Below, one piece after another: positions 7,425 through 16,888 of a stretch of 64,000 nucleotides of DNA (the first letter of the stretch is position 1; each line of letters begins with the position of its first letter). The DNA is from DAOVXM01 sp963746255 (GTDB lineage: Bacteria; Chloroflexota; Anaerolineae; Anaerolineales; UBA4823). A model generated the notes under the pieces. It was given only the letters and a program-made list of their open reading frames with translations. It ran no database searches and was not told the origin of the DNA. The stretch is taken from positions 992,001 to 1,056,000 of the forward strand of contig CAVVAJ010000007.1 of assembly GCA_963746255.1 (NCBI GenBank). Reading direction: 5' to 3'. A program made the translations under genes and the position numbers.

Positions 7425-9161
7425 ATGAGTGATCAAATAATTTCTACAGAACAAGATCTTGCGGCTAAGTTTCCCGGTACTGTTGCCCACGATGAGCGGA
7501 AAGGCTATCAGGGTTATATCGTGGACAAAAATCAGCTGGTTGAGGTAGCAACAGCTCTAAGGGATGAGTATGGATTCGATTATCTTTCATCGATCACCGG
7601 TGTCGATTACTTTCCCGAAGATATGATGGAAGTCGTGTATCATCTTTTCCGAAGTACAGGTGGATCAGGATTAGTAATTAAGACCCAGACTTCAAGAGCA
7701 AATGCAGTTGTTCCATCTTTGCTTTCCGTATTTCCCGGAGCAGATTTTCAAGAACGGGAAGCTTGGGATTTGCTTGGCATAAAATTTGAAGGGCACCCTG
7801 ATTTAAGACGAATACTGATGTGGGAAGGGTTTGAAGGGCACCCACTCCGGAAAGATTGGCATGAAGCTTACTATGAAGAAGATACGAAACCCTTCAAGAG
7901 CCGCTGGCCAGGTGGTGAAGTACGCAGATCCGAAGATGCGAATACATTTGGGAAAAATGTGGACTATCCTGCCGGGTTTGACCCTGAAACCTGGACACCG
8001 GATCATGATTCATCCTTGTATGGAAGTTTGATGAAGGTAAACGGAAACGGCAGTGGAATAAAGACTGACCAAATTATTGTCAACCTCGGACCTCAACATC
8101 CTTCCACTCACGGAGTATTTCGTATGGTGGTCACCTTGGACGGTGAAACGATCCTGGCTCTTAAGCCTGTCATGGGTTATCTTCACCGCAATCATGAGAA
8201 GATCGGTGAACGAAATACTTTCCTACAAAATATGCCCTTTACCGACCGATTGGATTATCTATCCTCAATGAGTAATAATTTCGGGTATGCATTAGCGGTT
8301 GAGAAATTGATGGGGGTAGAGCCGCCTGAAAGAGCAGAATATCTACGGGTTATCATGGCTGAACTCACCCGCATAAGCAATCACATCTTCGCGATTGGTA
8401 TGTTCTTAAATGACCTTGGCGCATACTTCACGCCTGCTCTGTACGCCATTGAAGAACGAGAACTGATACTGGACATATTTGAAGCCACGAGCGGTTCGCG
8501 GATGATGTGCAATTATTTCCGTTTTGGCGGGGTTGCTCGTGATTTACCTTTTGGAGTGATTGATAAAATCCGCAACCTGGTATACGAGCGTCTACCCCGA
8601 AAAATTGATGAATTAGATTTGTACCTAACTAATAATGAAATTATCCGTTCGCGTGGCCAAGATGTGGGTGTCTTAACCCCTGAAGAAGCCATAGGATATT
8701 CTGCAGCTGGACCGGTGCTACGAGCTTCTGGCGTTCCATATGATATACGCCGTGCTGACCCATACAGCATCTATGATCGTTTTGAATTTGACGTGGCTGT
8801 ACGCTACCACGGCGATGTTTATGATCGCTATATGATCCGGATGGACGAGGTACGGCAAAGCATTCGTATCCTCCAACAAGCCGTGCGAGATATCCCTGAA
8901 GGACCAATCCAGACTGGAAAACCCCAATACCAGGTTCGAGTTCCGGCTGGAGAGTCTTATGGACGAGTCGAAGGACCAAAAGGGGAATTGGGATATTATG
9001 TAGTATCAACCGGTAAACCAAATCCGTGGCGATATCACGTCCGCGCACCATCTTTTATCAATGTGACTGCGCTGGAAAGGATGAGTGTGGGTGACAAAGT
9101 AGCAGATGCAGTCGCGATTTTGGGTTCTATTGATATCGTCCTCGGCGAAACTGATCGCTGA
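7425..9161 (+). CDS. nuoCD: NADH-quinone oxidoreductase subunits C and D fused
   Basis: A 578-residue fusion of the 30-kDa (NuoC, residues 1 to about 190) and 49-kDa (NuoD, from about 205) hydrophilic subunits. NuoC shows FPGADFQEREAWDLLGI and GHPLRKDW. NuoD opens with NLGPQHPSTHGVFRMV and contains HRNHEKIGE, which lines the quinone pocket. The C-terminus (GSIDIVLGETDR) is standard. Fused nuoCD genes are known from several phyla, including enterobacteria. It is the central gene of this short nuo operon. Confidence 0.95.
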   Translation: MSDQIISTEQDLAAKFPGTVAHDERKGYQGYIVDKNQLVEVATALRDEYGFDYLSSITGVDYFPEDMMEVVYHLFRSTGGSGLVIKTQTSRANAVVPSLLSVFPGADFQEREAWDLLGIKFEGHPDLRRILMWEGFEGHPLRKDWHEAYYEEDTKPFKSRWPGGEVRRSEDANTFGKNVDYPAGFDPETWTPDHDSSLYGSLMKVNGNGSGIKTDQIIVNLGPQHPSTHGVFRMVVTLDGETILALKPVMGYLHRNHEKIGERNTFLQNMPFTDRLDYLSSMSNNFGYALAVEKLMGVEPPERAEYLRVIMAELTRISNHIFAIGMFLNDLGAYFTPALYAIEERELILDIFEATSGSRMMCNYFRFGGVARDLPFGVIDKIRNLVYERLPRKIDELDLYLTNNEIIRSRGQDVGVLTPEEAIGYSAAGPVLRASGVPYDIRRADPYSIYDRFEFDVAVRYHGDVYDRYMIRMDEVRQSIRILQQAVRDIPEGPIQTGKPQYQVRVPAGESYGRVEGPKGELGYYVVSTGKPNPWRYHVRAPSFINVTALERMSVGDKVADAVAILGSIDIVLGETDR

Positions 9162-9183
9162 ATCCAAGATAGGAGAGAGCTAG

Positions 9184-9810
9184 ATGGATGGAATGGGAAT
9201 TGTCAAAGGTTTAGGAGTGACGTTCAAACGGTTCGTCGAGACTTATCTGGATGATATTAAGTGGTTGGGAAAGCGCTATTACACTGAAGAAGGTATCAAT
9301 CACCGTATGAGCTCAGATACACGGGGAGTATTCACGGTTCAATATCCGGAAGAGAAACTCCCGGTCCCGGAAGAATTTCGCTATATTCCTTTTTTGCTGT
9401 ATGAAGAAGGAGAAAATGGGGAGAAAATAGACCGCTGCACATCTTGCGGCATCTGCGCAAAAGTCTGTCCCCCGCAATGTATTTGGATTGTCCGCACAAA
9501 TGATCCAAAGACGGGACGCCCTGTGCCAGAGCCGGCAGATTTTTATATTGATGTAGATATCTGTATGAATTGTGGGTTCTGCGCTGAATATTGTCCTTTT
9601 GACGCGATAAAGATGGATCACGATTACGAGATAGCAGTTTACGATCGCCATTCGAATAACATCTATAACAAAGAGAAACTGTCAAAACCAGTCTCATATT
9701 ATGCTTCAATAAGACCGGTGAATTACGAGGGTGAAGAACAAGCTCGGCAGAAAGCCGAAGAAGCGAAAGCGACTCGTCGTAGAGGCAAGCAGGAATCACA
9801 GTCGAAATAA
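9184..9810 (+). CDS. nuoI: NADH-quinone oxidoreductase subunit I
   Basis: NuoI is the 8Fe ferredoxin-like subunit that passes electrons towards NuoB. The 208-residue protein has two [4Fe-4S] motifs: Cys85-x2-Cys88-x2-Cys91-x3-Cys95 (CTSCGICAKVCPP) and Cys127-x2-Cys130-x2-Cys133-x3-Cys137 (CMNCGFCAEYCPF). The N-terminal amphipathic helix (KGLGVTFKRFVETY) is typical. A basic C-terminal tail ends the operon. GGAGAG precedes the ATG. No nuoA, H, E-G or J-N lies in the window. Confidence 0.95.
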   Translation: MDGMGIVKGLGVTFKRFVETYLDDIKWLGKRYYTEEGINHRMSSDTRGVFTVQYPEEKLPVPEEFRYIPFLLYEEGENGEKIDRCTSCGICAKVCPPQCIWIVRTNDPKTGRPVPEPADFYIDVDICMNCGFCAEYCPFDAIKMDHDYEIAVYDRHSNNIYNKEKLSKPVSYYASIRPVNYEGEEQARQKAEEAKATRRRGKQESQSK

Positions 9811-9945
9811 CAACTAGCTAAGAAATAAACATTAATCTGTTTTGCAGGATGATGCAATAATAATAACCATTCAAGTGTTATCAATATGGGATTGTGCTCC
9901 GATTTAATTGGTATCATGTCAATGAATTTAGTGGATGAGGAATTT

Positions 9946-11031
9946 ATGAGTAATGTTAATGAGTTAAATGAACAGCTAGTTCTTAATGCTTTGAGTCAAG
10001 TTCAAGAACCAGAACTCCATAACGATCTTGTTTCGTTAAATATGATTCGCGATATAACCATAACAGACGGTGAAGTAGGTTTTACTGTGGTCTTAACCAC
10101 CCCTGCATGCCCGATGAAATCACAAATCCAAAGTGATGCGCATGCCGCAGTCTCAGCCATTCCTGGAGTGCAGACAGTAAATGTGAAGTTGTCTGCAGAG
10201 GTACCAAGTGATGGACGTACACGCGGCTTGCTAGAACTGCCAATCCATAACGCCATCGCAGTGGCTTCTGGCAAGGGCGGCGTCGGTAAAAGCACAGTTG
10301 CAGTAAATATCGCGGTGGTATTGGCTCAACGAGGTGCGCGAGTCGGGCTATTAGATGCCGATATTTATGGTCCAAATATTCCAACAATGATGGGGGTTGA
10401 GAGGCTACCACCGTCAAGCAAAGAGAAGTTAATCCCTGCAGAAGCCCATGGTGTAAAGATCATGTCAATAGGTTTCCTGGTGAAACCTGACCAACCACTC
10501 ATCTGGCGTGGGCCAATGCTGCATTCAGCAATCCGCCAATTCTTAACAGATGTAGATTGGGGAGAACTCGATTACTTGATCGTGGATTTACCCCCCGGGA
10601 CAGGGGATGCAGCCCTGAGCTTGGCGCAATCACTACCGCTTAGCGGTGGAGTTATTGTCACGCTACCACAGCAAGTCTCCTTGGACGATGCCAGACGGGG
10701 TATGGAAATGTTCCGTCAGTTGGATGTTCCAATATTCGGAGTAGTCGAGAATATGAGCTATCTAGAACTTCCAGACGGGTCAAGGGTGGATGTTTTCGGT
10801 GAAGGTGGCGGGAAGAAACTTGCTGCCGAGACAGGGGTGGCATTTATTGGCGGACTTCCGATGGATCCTGCTGTAAGAGAGGGTGGTGATACTGGAATGC
10901 CGGTGACGATTTCCCACCCGGATTCACCAGTTGCCCTTGCCTTGGCAGAATTGGCAGAGGATATCGCTGCCAAAGTGAGCGTGGCGGCATATAAACAAAA
11001 CAATTTCATCCCAATCAATTTTATCGGATAA
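9946..11031 (+). CDS. mrp: Mrp/NBP35-type Fe-S cluster carrier ATPase
   Basis: A 361-residue protein with an N-terminal MIP18/DUF59 domain (residues 1-90, including TPACPMKSQI) joined to a P-loop ATPase. The deviant Walker A, SGKGGVGKST, lies near residue 108; DADIYGPNIP and DLPPGTGDA follow. Members of this family bind and deliver Fe-S clusters, notably to complex I in several organisms. The start at 9946 is chosen for GATGAGG just upstream and for fit to the family; earlier in-frame ATGs at 9886 and 9916 add a non-conserved extension. It follows nuoI on the same strand after 135 bases, which suits a role in loading that complex. The last conserved CxxC of some Mrp proteins is not seen. Confidence 0.92.
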   Translation: MSNVNELNEQLVLNALSQVQEPELHNDLVSLNMIRDITITDGEVGFTVVLTTPACPMKSQIQSDAHAAVSAIPGVQTVNVKLSAEVPSDGRTRGLLELPIHNAIAVASGKGGVGKSTVAVNIAVVLAQRGARVGLLDADIYGPNIPTMMGVERLPPSSKEKLIPAEAHGVKIMSIGFLVKPDQPLIWRGPMLHSAIRQFLTDVDWGELDYLIVDLPPGTGDAALSLAQSLPLSGGVIVTLPQQVSLDDARRGMEMFRQLDVPIFGVVENMSYLELPDGSRVDVFGEGGGKKLAAETGVAFIGGLPMDPAVREGGDTGMPVTISHPDSPVALALAELAEDIAAKVSVAAYKQNNFIPINFIG

Positions 11032-11109
11032 AATATATCTATTAAACAGAACGTCGGTTGGAAATTGCTCTCAACCGACTATGTGAATTTAAGTGGAAAG
11101 AAGATTTTT

Positions 11110-12063
11110 ATGGATACGAACATTATTGGTGTGCGTTTTCAAAAAGTTGGTAAAGTGTATCATTTTGATGCGCGTGAATTTCGCGATATACAGGTTGGAG
11201 ACCATGCAGTTGTCGACACTAGTCGCGGGCGTCAGCTTGGGGAAGTAGTCGCTCTAATCGATGAACCAGGTGAAGCTCCTGGAGGCAAGTGGAAACCCAT
11301 CGTTCGGCGAGCGACACCTAGAGATCTCGTCATACGACAGTTGTTGGAAATAAAGGAACTAGAAGCTACGATTAACTGCCGGGTAAAAGTTAGCGAACTA
11401 GGAGTTGAGGGGATAAAAATCGTAACATCGGAGTTTACATTAGACAACACGCGACTCTCGATCCTTTACAGCACAGAAGCAGAAGGGAAAGTTGATATCA
11501 AGAAATTACGCACTGCTATCCGCCGCAGCTACCCACGCACAACGGTGGAATTGCGTCAAGTCGGTCCAAGAGACGTAGCAAAGATTATCGGTGGAATGGG
11601 AGCGTGTGGTTTAGCAACACGGTGCTGTTCACAATTTCTAACGGAATTCAGCCCAATCTCAATAAAAATGGCCAAGGAACAGGGCATATCCTTAACACCT
11701 TCTGAAATTACAGGTATGTGTGGTCGCTTAAGATGCTGTTTGATGTACGAGTACCAACAATATGTAAATGCCCGCAAAAAACTTCCCAAACGAGGAAAAA
11801 AAGTTGCCACACCGCTCGGCGATGGCAAAATCGTAGACGTGTTTCTGCTAAAAGAAACGGCACTTGTCGAACTCGAGAGTGGCAGCCAGCACGAATTTGG
11901 TTATCAAGATTTAGAGCCCTGGCAAGAATTGAGAAACCTTGAGAAGAAGGCAAAAGAACCATGCAGCAAGCATGGGATGGGTGAATGTGACTGTAAGAAA
12001 GAGTCTGATGTCAAGACACAGCCACAAAAACCTAAAAATAAAAAACGCAGGCCACGTTCATAG
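11110..12063 (+). CDS. PSP1/RicT-like protein
   Basis: A 317-residue cytoplasmic protein of the PSP1 C-terminal domain family (YaaT/RicT in Bacillus). It has the family opening IIGVRFQKVGKVYHFDA, the cysteine-rich stretch GACGLATRCCSQFL (about residue 160) and GMCGRLRCCLMYEY (about residue 200), then a basic C-terminal tail with more Cys (CSKHGMGECDCK). In Bacillus, RicT acts with RicA and RicF in an Fe-S-containing complex affecting RNA processing. The start at 11110 is preceded by GGAAAGAAG; an in-frame codon at 11065 would give a longer unconserved N-terminus. It closely precedes the M20 gene (12 bases). Confidence 0.87.
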   Translation: MDTNIIGVRFQKVGKVYHFDAREFRDIQVGDHAVVDTSRGRQLGEVVALIDEPGEAPGGKWKPIVRRATPRDLVIRQLLEIKELEATINCRVKVSELGVEGIKIVTSEFTLDNTRLSILYSTEAEGKVDIKKLRTAIRRSYPRTTVELRQVGPRDVAKIIGGMGACGLATRCCSQFLTEFSPISIKMAKEQGISLTPSEITGMCGRLRCCLMYEYQQYVNARKKLPKRGKKVATPLGDGKIVDVFLLKETALVELESGSQHEFGYQDLEPWQELRNLEKKAKEPCSKHGMGECDCKKESDVKTQPQKPKNKKRRPRS

Positions 12064-12075
12064 AAGATAACGGGT

Positions 12076-13245
12076 ATGAACTATTATCAAGCCGCAAGAG
12101 ACAATTTCCAATACTCGGTTTCGCTGCGCAGAGACTTCCACCAGCATCCTGAACTCGGATTTAAAGAAACTCGCACAGCTGGTATTGTAGCGAACGAATT
12201 GACAAAGTTGGGGTTGTATGTAGCTGCTGGGATTGGGGAAACAGGTGTTGTGGGATTATTGATAGGTGAAAAACCTGGCCCAGTGTTATTACTACGGTTT
12301 GATATGGATGCCCTGCCAATACTTGAAGAGACTGGCGCTGAATATGCCTCAATTTATCCGCATGTGATGCACGCTTGCGGGCATGACGGACACGTTGCGA
12401 TTGGGTTAACCGTTGCGAAGATATTTGCAGAAAGGCGGGACCAATTTTCCGGGCAAATGAAGTTCGTTTTCCAACCGGGTGAAGAAGGGCTAGGTGGGGC
12501 AGAGCGAGTAATATCTGCTGGCGTGTTAGAAAATCCGCGACCTGATATGGCTCTAGCTGTGCATCTATGGAACGAAAAGCCAGTTGGTTGGTACGGTATC
12601 TCTGCGGGTTTTATCATGGCCGCAGCAGATATATTCAATATACACGTAAACGGTAAAGGGGGTCACGGTGCATTACCGCATTTGGCGGTAGATCCAGTCT
12701 TGACAGCGGCAGATTTGGTGGTCGCGCTCCAAAGTATTTCTTCACGTAATATCCAACCTTTGGATTCAGCTGTTCTAAGTGTGACTTCTATACATGGAGG
12801 TGATTCATTTAATGTCATCCCAAGCAAAGTCGAACTATCCGGCACGATCCGGACATTTGCCCCTGAGGTTAGGCAGCGGGTTTTGAAGCGTTTCCAACAA
12901 ATTTGCATTGGCTTGGGGCAGGCATATGAATGCCAGGTAGATAGTGAGCTAAAAATGTTGACACCTGCTGTCTTTAACGATGCATCGATCACAACCCAAG
13001 TCTATACCACAGCCACTGCATCTTTGCCTAACCCAGAGATTGACCAACAATATCGCGTGATGGTATCGGATGATATGGCATTTATACTGCAAGAAATTCC
13101 AGGCACCTACTGCTTCGTAGGCTCGGCCAATCCAACGAAGGGTTTGACGGCTGGTCATCATCACCCATGCTTTGATTTCGACGAAGAAGCATTAGTGAAC
13201 GCGGTGGCACTGGTATCAAGCGCAGCATCTTCGCAATTAAATTGA
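12076..13245 (+). CDS. M20D-family amidohydrolase (N-acyl-amino-acid hydrolase type)
   Basis: A 389-residue cytosolic metallo-amidohydrolase of the hippurate/N-acetylamino-acid hydrolase group. Visible motifs are the opening RRDFHQHPELGFKE, the substrate motif RFDMDALPI, the metal site MHACGHDGHVA (His/Cys ligands), QPGEEGLGGA with the catalytic Glu, and a dimerisation-domain motif GGHGALPH. Enzymes of this family release free amino acids from N-acyl forms; the substrate cannot be read from sequence. It follows the RicT-like gene by 12 bases and is probably co-transcribed. Confidence 0.9.
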   Translation: MNYYQAARDNFQYSVSLRRDFHQHPELGFKETRTAGIVANELTKLGLYVAAGIGETGVVGLLIGEKPGPVLLLRFDMDALPILEETGAEYASIYPHVMHACGHDGHVAIGLTVAKIFAERRDQFSGQMKFVFQPGEEGLGGAERVISAGVLENPRPDMALAVHLWNEKPVGWYGISAGFIMAAADIFNIHVNGKGGHGALPHLAVDPVLTAADLVVALQSISSRNIQPLDSAVLSVTSIHGGDSFNVIPSKVELSGTIRTFAPEVRQRVLKRFQQICIGLGQAYECQVDSELKMLTPAVFNDASITTQVYTTATASLPNPEIDQQYRVMVSDDMAFILQEIPGTYCFVGSANPTKGLTAGHHHPCFDFDEEALVNAVALVSSAASSQLN

Positions 13246-13300
13246 AGTAATATGATGGTCACCGCGAGCGAAAGCAAATAATATACCCCTGCTCGAAAAA

Positions 13301-14155
13301 ATACCTGAGCGGGTTGTTTCACTGGTACCATCGTTGACTGAAAGCCTTTTCGATCTGGGATTAGGTGATCGTGTAGTTGGGATAACGGATTACTGTATTT
13401 ATCCAAAAGAGACATTGTTCAACTTACCTCGCGTTGGGGGTACGAAAAACGCCCGCATTGAAGATATCCTATTACTTGAGCCTGATTTGGTAATTGCGAA
13501 TCGGGATGAGAACAATCGAGAAACCGCAGAGTACTTGAAAGCTGCAGGGATACCCGTTTGGGTGACTTTCCCTTTGACTGTTGCAGACGTATTGGCAGAT
13601 TTGAGAGTCATAACAGGGCTTTTCCAGAACTCAGCGGCTTTTATTCAAATCGATATATTGGAACGGGCGGTAGATTGGGCTCATATAGCTGCAGAAGAAG
13701 GTGCTGCCAGGAGTTATTTTTGCCCAATTTGGTTTGATAAGCTAAACACAGAAACACCTTGGTGGATGACATTTAACGATCAGACTTATTGCGGCGATCT
13801 GCTACAAATGTTGGGGGGAGTGAATGTATTTGCAGAGAGGGTACGATATAACCCAATAACAGCGGATTTGGGTATTGATAAAGGGACCAAATCTGTGCAT
13901 GATGATGCGCGGTATCCGCGGGTGAGTTTAGCTGAAGTTATTTCGGCTGACCCAGAGATCATCCTTTTACCTGATGAGCCATATCCTTTTTGGAATGAAC
14001 ATTTCAGCGAAATTGGAGAGTTATTGGCGGACACAAGGGCAATGCGAGAGAGGTCTATATATATTGTGGATGGCACACTCATAGCATGGCATGGCACACG
14101 GTTAGGGAGTGCATTACGGGAATTACCGAAGTACTTTACCCATAACAAGCTGTAA
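13301..14155 (+). CDS. Helical-backbone (BtuF-like) metal-complex binding protein, start unclear
   Basis: A roughly 280-residue protein of the periplasmic cobalamin/iron-complex binding fold (DLVIANRDENN, GIPVWVTFP, PEIILLPDEPYPF) without a signal peptide, like the cytosolic-looking orphans of this family. The homologous opening PERVVSLVPSLTESLF begins at 13304, but no ATG, GTG or TTG lies in frame between an upstream TGA (about 13250) and the TTG at 13334. The TTG would delete the first strand of the fold. ATA at 13301 stands exactly where ATG would be expected, so the start is a rare ATA, the TTG, or was lost by mutation or sequencing error. No permease or ATPase gene is adjacent. Confidence 0.65.
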   Translation: MPERVVSLVPSLTESLFDLGLGDRVVGITDYCIYPKETLFNLPRVGGTKNARIEDILLLEPDLVIANRDENNRETAEYLKAAGIPVWVTFPLTVADVLADLRVITGLFQNSAAFIQIDILERAVDWAHIAAEEGAARSYFCPIWFDKLNTETPWWMTFNDQTYCGDLLQMLGGVNVFAERVRYNPITADLGIDKGTKSVHDDARYPRVSLAEVISADPEIILLPDEPYPFWNEHFSEIGELLADTRAMRERSIYIVDGTLIAWHGTRLGSALRELPKYFTHNKL

Positions 14156-14177
14156 AAACTCGATATTCATAATCCGC

Positions 14178-14241
14178 TTGACCTAGGAAATCCCGGGTGA
14201 TAAAATGCATCTTATTATCTGATTTATCAGATTAATCAGTA
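14178..14241 (+). promoter_or_regulatory. Promoter and operator of the FadR-type regulator/kor locus
   Basis: TTGACC (14178-14183), a 17-base spacer and TAAAAT (14201-14206) make a good promoter with a start near 14213. Just downstream, CTGAT-TT-ATCAG (14219-14230) is a palindrome, overlapped by a second arm ending AATCAG (14236-14241). GntR/FadR proteins bind such short dyads; its place over the start of their own transcript suggests autorepression. Confidence 0.6.
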
Positions 14242-14268
14242 TTATAATGTTTTTGTAGTCTAGGCAGA

Positions 14269-14985
14269 ATGAAAAAATATCCAAACAACCCGGGATCTTA
14301 CGAATTCATGCGCTATCTCGTTGAGGCGGCACAGGATGATAGCCGGTGTGATCAACTTCCCTCTCTTGCAGAGCTGAGTATGGAATTGAATGTAAGTATT
14401 GCCCGATTACGAGAACAATTGGAAATGGCAAAGGCGTTAGGTTTGGTTGAAGTTCGACCTCGAACTGGAATCCGACCGTTACCTTATTCATTTCTACCTG
14501 CCGTGAGGAATAGTTTATGGTACGCGCTCGAAACAAATCGTTTGAATTTTGATGCCTATTCAGATTTTAGAAATCATGTAGAAGAAGCATATTGGTTTGA
14601 AGCTGTGGCAATGCTCACCGACGAAGACCATGCAGAACTAGAGGACCTGGTGGATTCGGCGTGGCAAAGATTGAGGAATCCGCAAGTGGTGATTCCCCAT
14701 TCTGAACACCGGGGAATTCACATGGGAATTTTTAAACGTTTAGGCAATCTTTTTGTCCTGGGGGTACTGGAGGCATACTGGGAGGCTTATGAATTTATTG
14801 GTTTAAATCTATATACGGAATATGATTATCTCGAACGTGTTTGGCAATACCACGAGCAGATGGTTGATGCAATTGTGCAAGGAGATTACCATGCTGGTTA
14901 TCGAGCGCTCGTAGATCATAAAGATTTACTCTATCATCGTCCAGTAGCAAGTTTAATTACAAATAAGGATGGTGATGATAACTAA
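14269..14985 (+). CDS. GntR-family (FadR/FCD type) transcriptional regulator
   Basis: A 238-residue regulator. The N-terminal winged helix (about residues 10-75: LPSLAELSMELNVSIARLREQL, EVRPRTGIR) is of the GntR kind. The C-terminal all-helical FCD-type effector domain (DFRNHVEEAYWFEAVAML, then HSEHRGIHMGIF with potential metal-binding His) resembles FadR regulators that sense organic acids. It sits 55 bases upstream of the 2-oxoacid oxidoreductase genes on the same strand and most likely regulates them in response to a carboxylic acid. The effector is unknown. Confidence 0.82.
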   Translation: MKKYPNNPGSYEFMRYLVEAAQDDSRCDQLPSLAELSMELNVSIARLREQLEMAKALGLVEVRPRTGIRPLPYSFLPAVRNSLWYALETNRLNFDAYSDFRNHVEEAYWFEAVAMLTDEDHAELEDLVDSAWQRLRNPQVVIPHSEHRGIHMGIFKRLGNLFVLGVLEAYWEAYEFIGLNLYTEYDYLERVWQYHEQMVDAIVQGDYHAGYRALVDHKDLLYHRPVASLITNKDGDDN

Positions 14986-15040
14986 GAGTGTCGAAAAGTT
15001 TGCGGAATTAAGTCGATTTTAGATTGAATAAGGAGCATCA

Positions 15041-16888
15041 ATGAGTTATCAGAAGGAGAAAGTAGAAATAGGAAATAGCAAAACAGTAAATACTATAGTG
15101 AATGATTTTTCTATTACTGTAGGGACGATGAATGGTTCTGGAAGCCAAACATCGAACTTAACTGTCTTGCGAGCACTATTCAAAATGGGCATCCCGGTTT
15201 CGGGCAAGAATTTGTTTCCGTCAAATATCCAAGGGTTACCAACCTGGTATACGATCAGGGTGAGTAAGGATGGCTATTTAGCCAGACGCGAAGAGCACGA
15301 AATAGTGGTTGCGATGAATCCTGATTCCTTTCAGCAAGATCTCAGAGAAGTCACTCCCAATGGATCTTTTTACTTTGCTGATCATATCCGGGCAGATATT
15401 ACGCGCGATGACATATCGATATATCCGATGCCAGTTAAGGAAATCGTGCGTGATTCTGGCGCACCACCTAAGTTAAGAGATTATGTCGCCAACATGGTAT
15501 ATGTCGGTGTTCTTGCCCTATCCCTGGGCATAGAATTAGAGAAAATCTATCAAGCGCTTGAATATCACTTCAAGGGAAAAAGCAAACCGATTGAGCTGAA
15601 CTATGGAGTAGTACAGACAGCGGCAACTTGGGCAGCAGAGAATCTTGATAAAAGTGACCCCTTTAAACTCGAATCGATGACTGCGACAGAGAATTATATT
15701 ATGGCAGATGGAAATACTGCGGCAGCCCTGGGATCAGTATATGGTGGTGTGCACTTTGTCTCCTGGTACCCGATTACACCAGCCTCCAGTCTACCAGAAT
15801 CTCTGGGGTATTTCCTGCCTATGTTGCGTAAAGACCCCGTAGAAGAAGGTAAAAACACGTTTGCAGTCGTACAAGCAGAAGACGAACTAGCAGCGATCGG
15901 AATGGCTGTAGGTGCTGGATGGAGCGGTTTGAGAGCCATGACCTCGACATCTGGACCTGGAATAAGCCTGATGGCCGAATATGCCGGTTTAGCATATTTT
16001 GCGGAAGTGCCGCTCGTATTATGGGATGTGCAACGAGCGGGGCCGAGTACAGGGCTTCCTACAAGGACTGCTCAAGGAGATTTGACCTTCACTTACAATC
16101 TGGGTCATGGGGATACCCAGCATGTTATCATGCTACCCGGCACGGTTAATGAATGCTTTATGTTCGGTTGGCGGGCATTTGATATCGCTGAAAGATTACA
16201 AACCCCGGTATTTGTGCTATCGGATTTAGATCTAGGGATGAACCAGTGGATGTCCCCACCGTTTGAGTATCCCGAAGAACCGATGGATCGCGGTAAGGTC
16301 CTTTGGGAAGAGGATTTGGAACGGCTTGGTGGAAAATGGGCACGGTATCTAGATATCGATGGAGATAGCATTCCTTACCGCACTGTCCCGGGCAATCGCC
16401 ATCCAAAAGCGGCTTATTTTACGCGCGGCACCGGCCACACCATTGATGCACGGTATTCTGAGGACAGTGATATCTGGGTAGCGCTACTGGCGAGGCTTAA
16501 AGAGAAGCACAATGCCGCTCGTTCTCTTTTACCTGAATCAGTTATCGAGAATTTAGATGGCTCTGAGATAGGCGTGATCGGCTATGGATCAACCGAACCA
16601 GCAATTAGAGAAGCCCGTGATCAACTCGCCGAGAATGGGATTATGATCGATTTTCTCAGAGTACGTGGTGTCCCCTTCACAAGGGATGTGGGAGAATTTT
16701 TAAGCCGTCATCGGGTGAATTATGTTATTGAAATGAACCGCGATGGGCAGCTGTACCAGCTGTTGCTGCTTGATAATCCGGACCTCGCGAATAAGATCGT
16801 ATCCTTAGCCTATTTTGATGGGTTACCTATGACCGCTCGCTACGTTCGAAAAGCTATCTTAGCTGCCGAGGAGGAAAAAGATGAGTAA
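15041..16888 (+). CDS. korA: 2-oxoacid:ferredoxin oxidoreductase, alpha subunit (gamma-alpha fusion)
   Basis: The 615-residue large subunit of a thiamine-diphosphate-dependent oxidoreductase that converts a 2-oxoacid (2-oxoglutarate, pyruvate or branched-chain) and CoA to acyl-CoA, reducing ferredoxin. Residues 15-200 are the gamma domain (GTMNGSGSQTSNLTVLRAL, GLPTWYTIRVS). From about 220 comes the alpha (pyrimidine-binding) domain (GNTAAALG, YPITPASSLPE, TSTSGPGISLM, QRAGPSTGLPTRTAQGDL), followed by the C-terminal domain II. AAGGAG precedes the ATG. The fused layout resembles KorA of actinobacteria. It overlaps the beta gene by eight bases. Substrate choice cannot be fixed from sequence. Confidence 0.92.
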   Translation: MSYQKEKVEIGNSKTVNTIVNDFSITVGTMNGSGSQTSNLTVLRALFKMGIPVSGKNLFPSNIQGLPTWYTIRVSKDGYLARREEHEIVVAMNPDSFQQDLREVTPNGSFYFADHIRADITRDDISIYPMPVKEIVRDSGAPPKLRDYVANMVYVGVLALSLGIELEKIYQALEYHFKGKSKPIELNYGVVQTAATWAAENLDKSDPFKLESMTATENYIMADGNTAAALGSVYGGVHFVSWYPITPASSLPESLGYFLPMLRKDPVEEGKNTFAVVQAEDELAAIGMAVGAGWSGLRAMTSTSGPGISLMAEYAGLAYFAEVPLVLWDVQRAGPSTGLPTRTAQGDLTFTYNLGHGDTQHVIMLPGTVNECFMFGWRAFDIAERLQTPVFVLSDLDLGMNQWMSPPFEYPEEPMDRGKVLWEEDLERLGGKWARYLDIDGDSIPYRTVPGNRHPKAAYFTRGTGHTIDARYSEDSDIWVALLARLKEKHNAARSLLPESVIENLDGSEIGVIGYGSTEPAIREARDQLAENGIMIDFLRVRGVPFTRDVGEFLSRHRVNYVIEMNRDGQLYQLLLLDNPDLANKIVSLAYFDGLPMTARYVRKAILAAEEEKDE

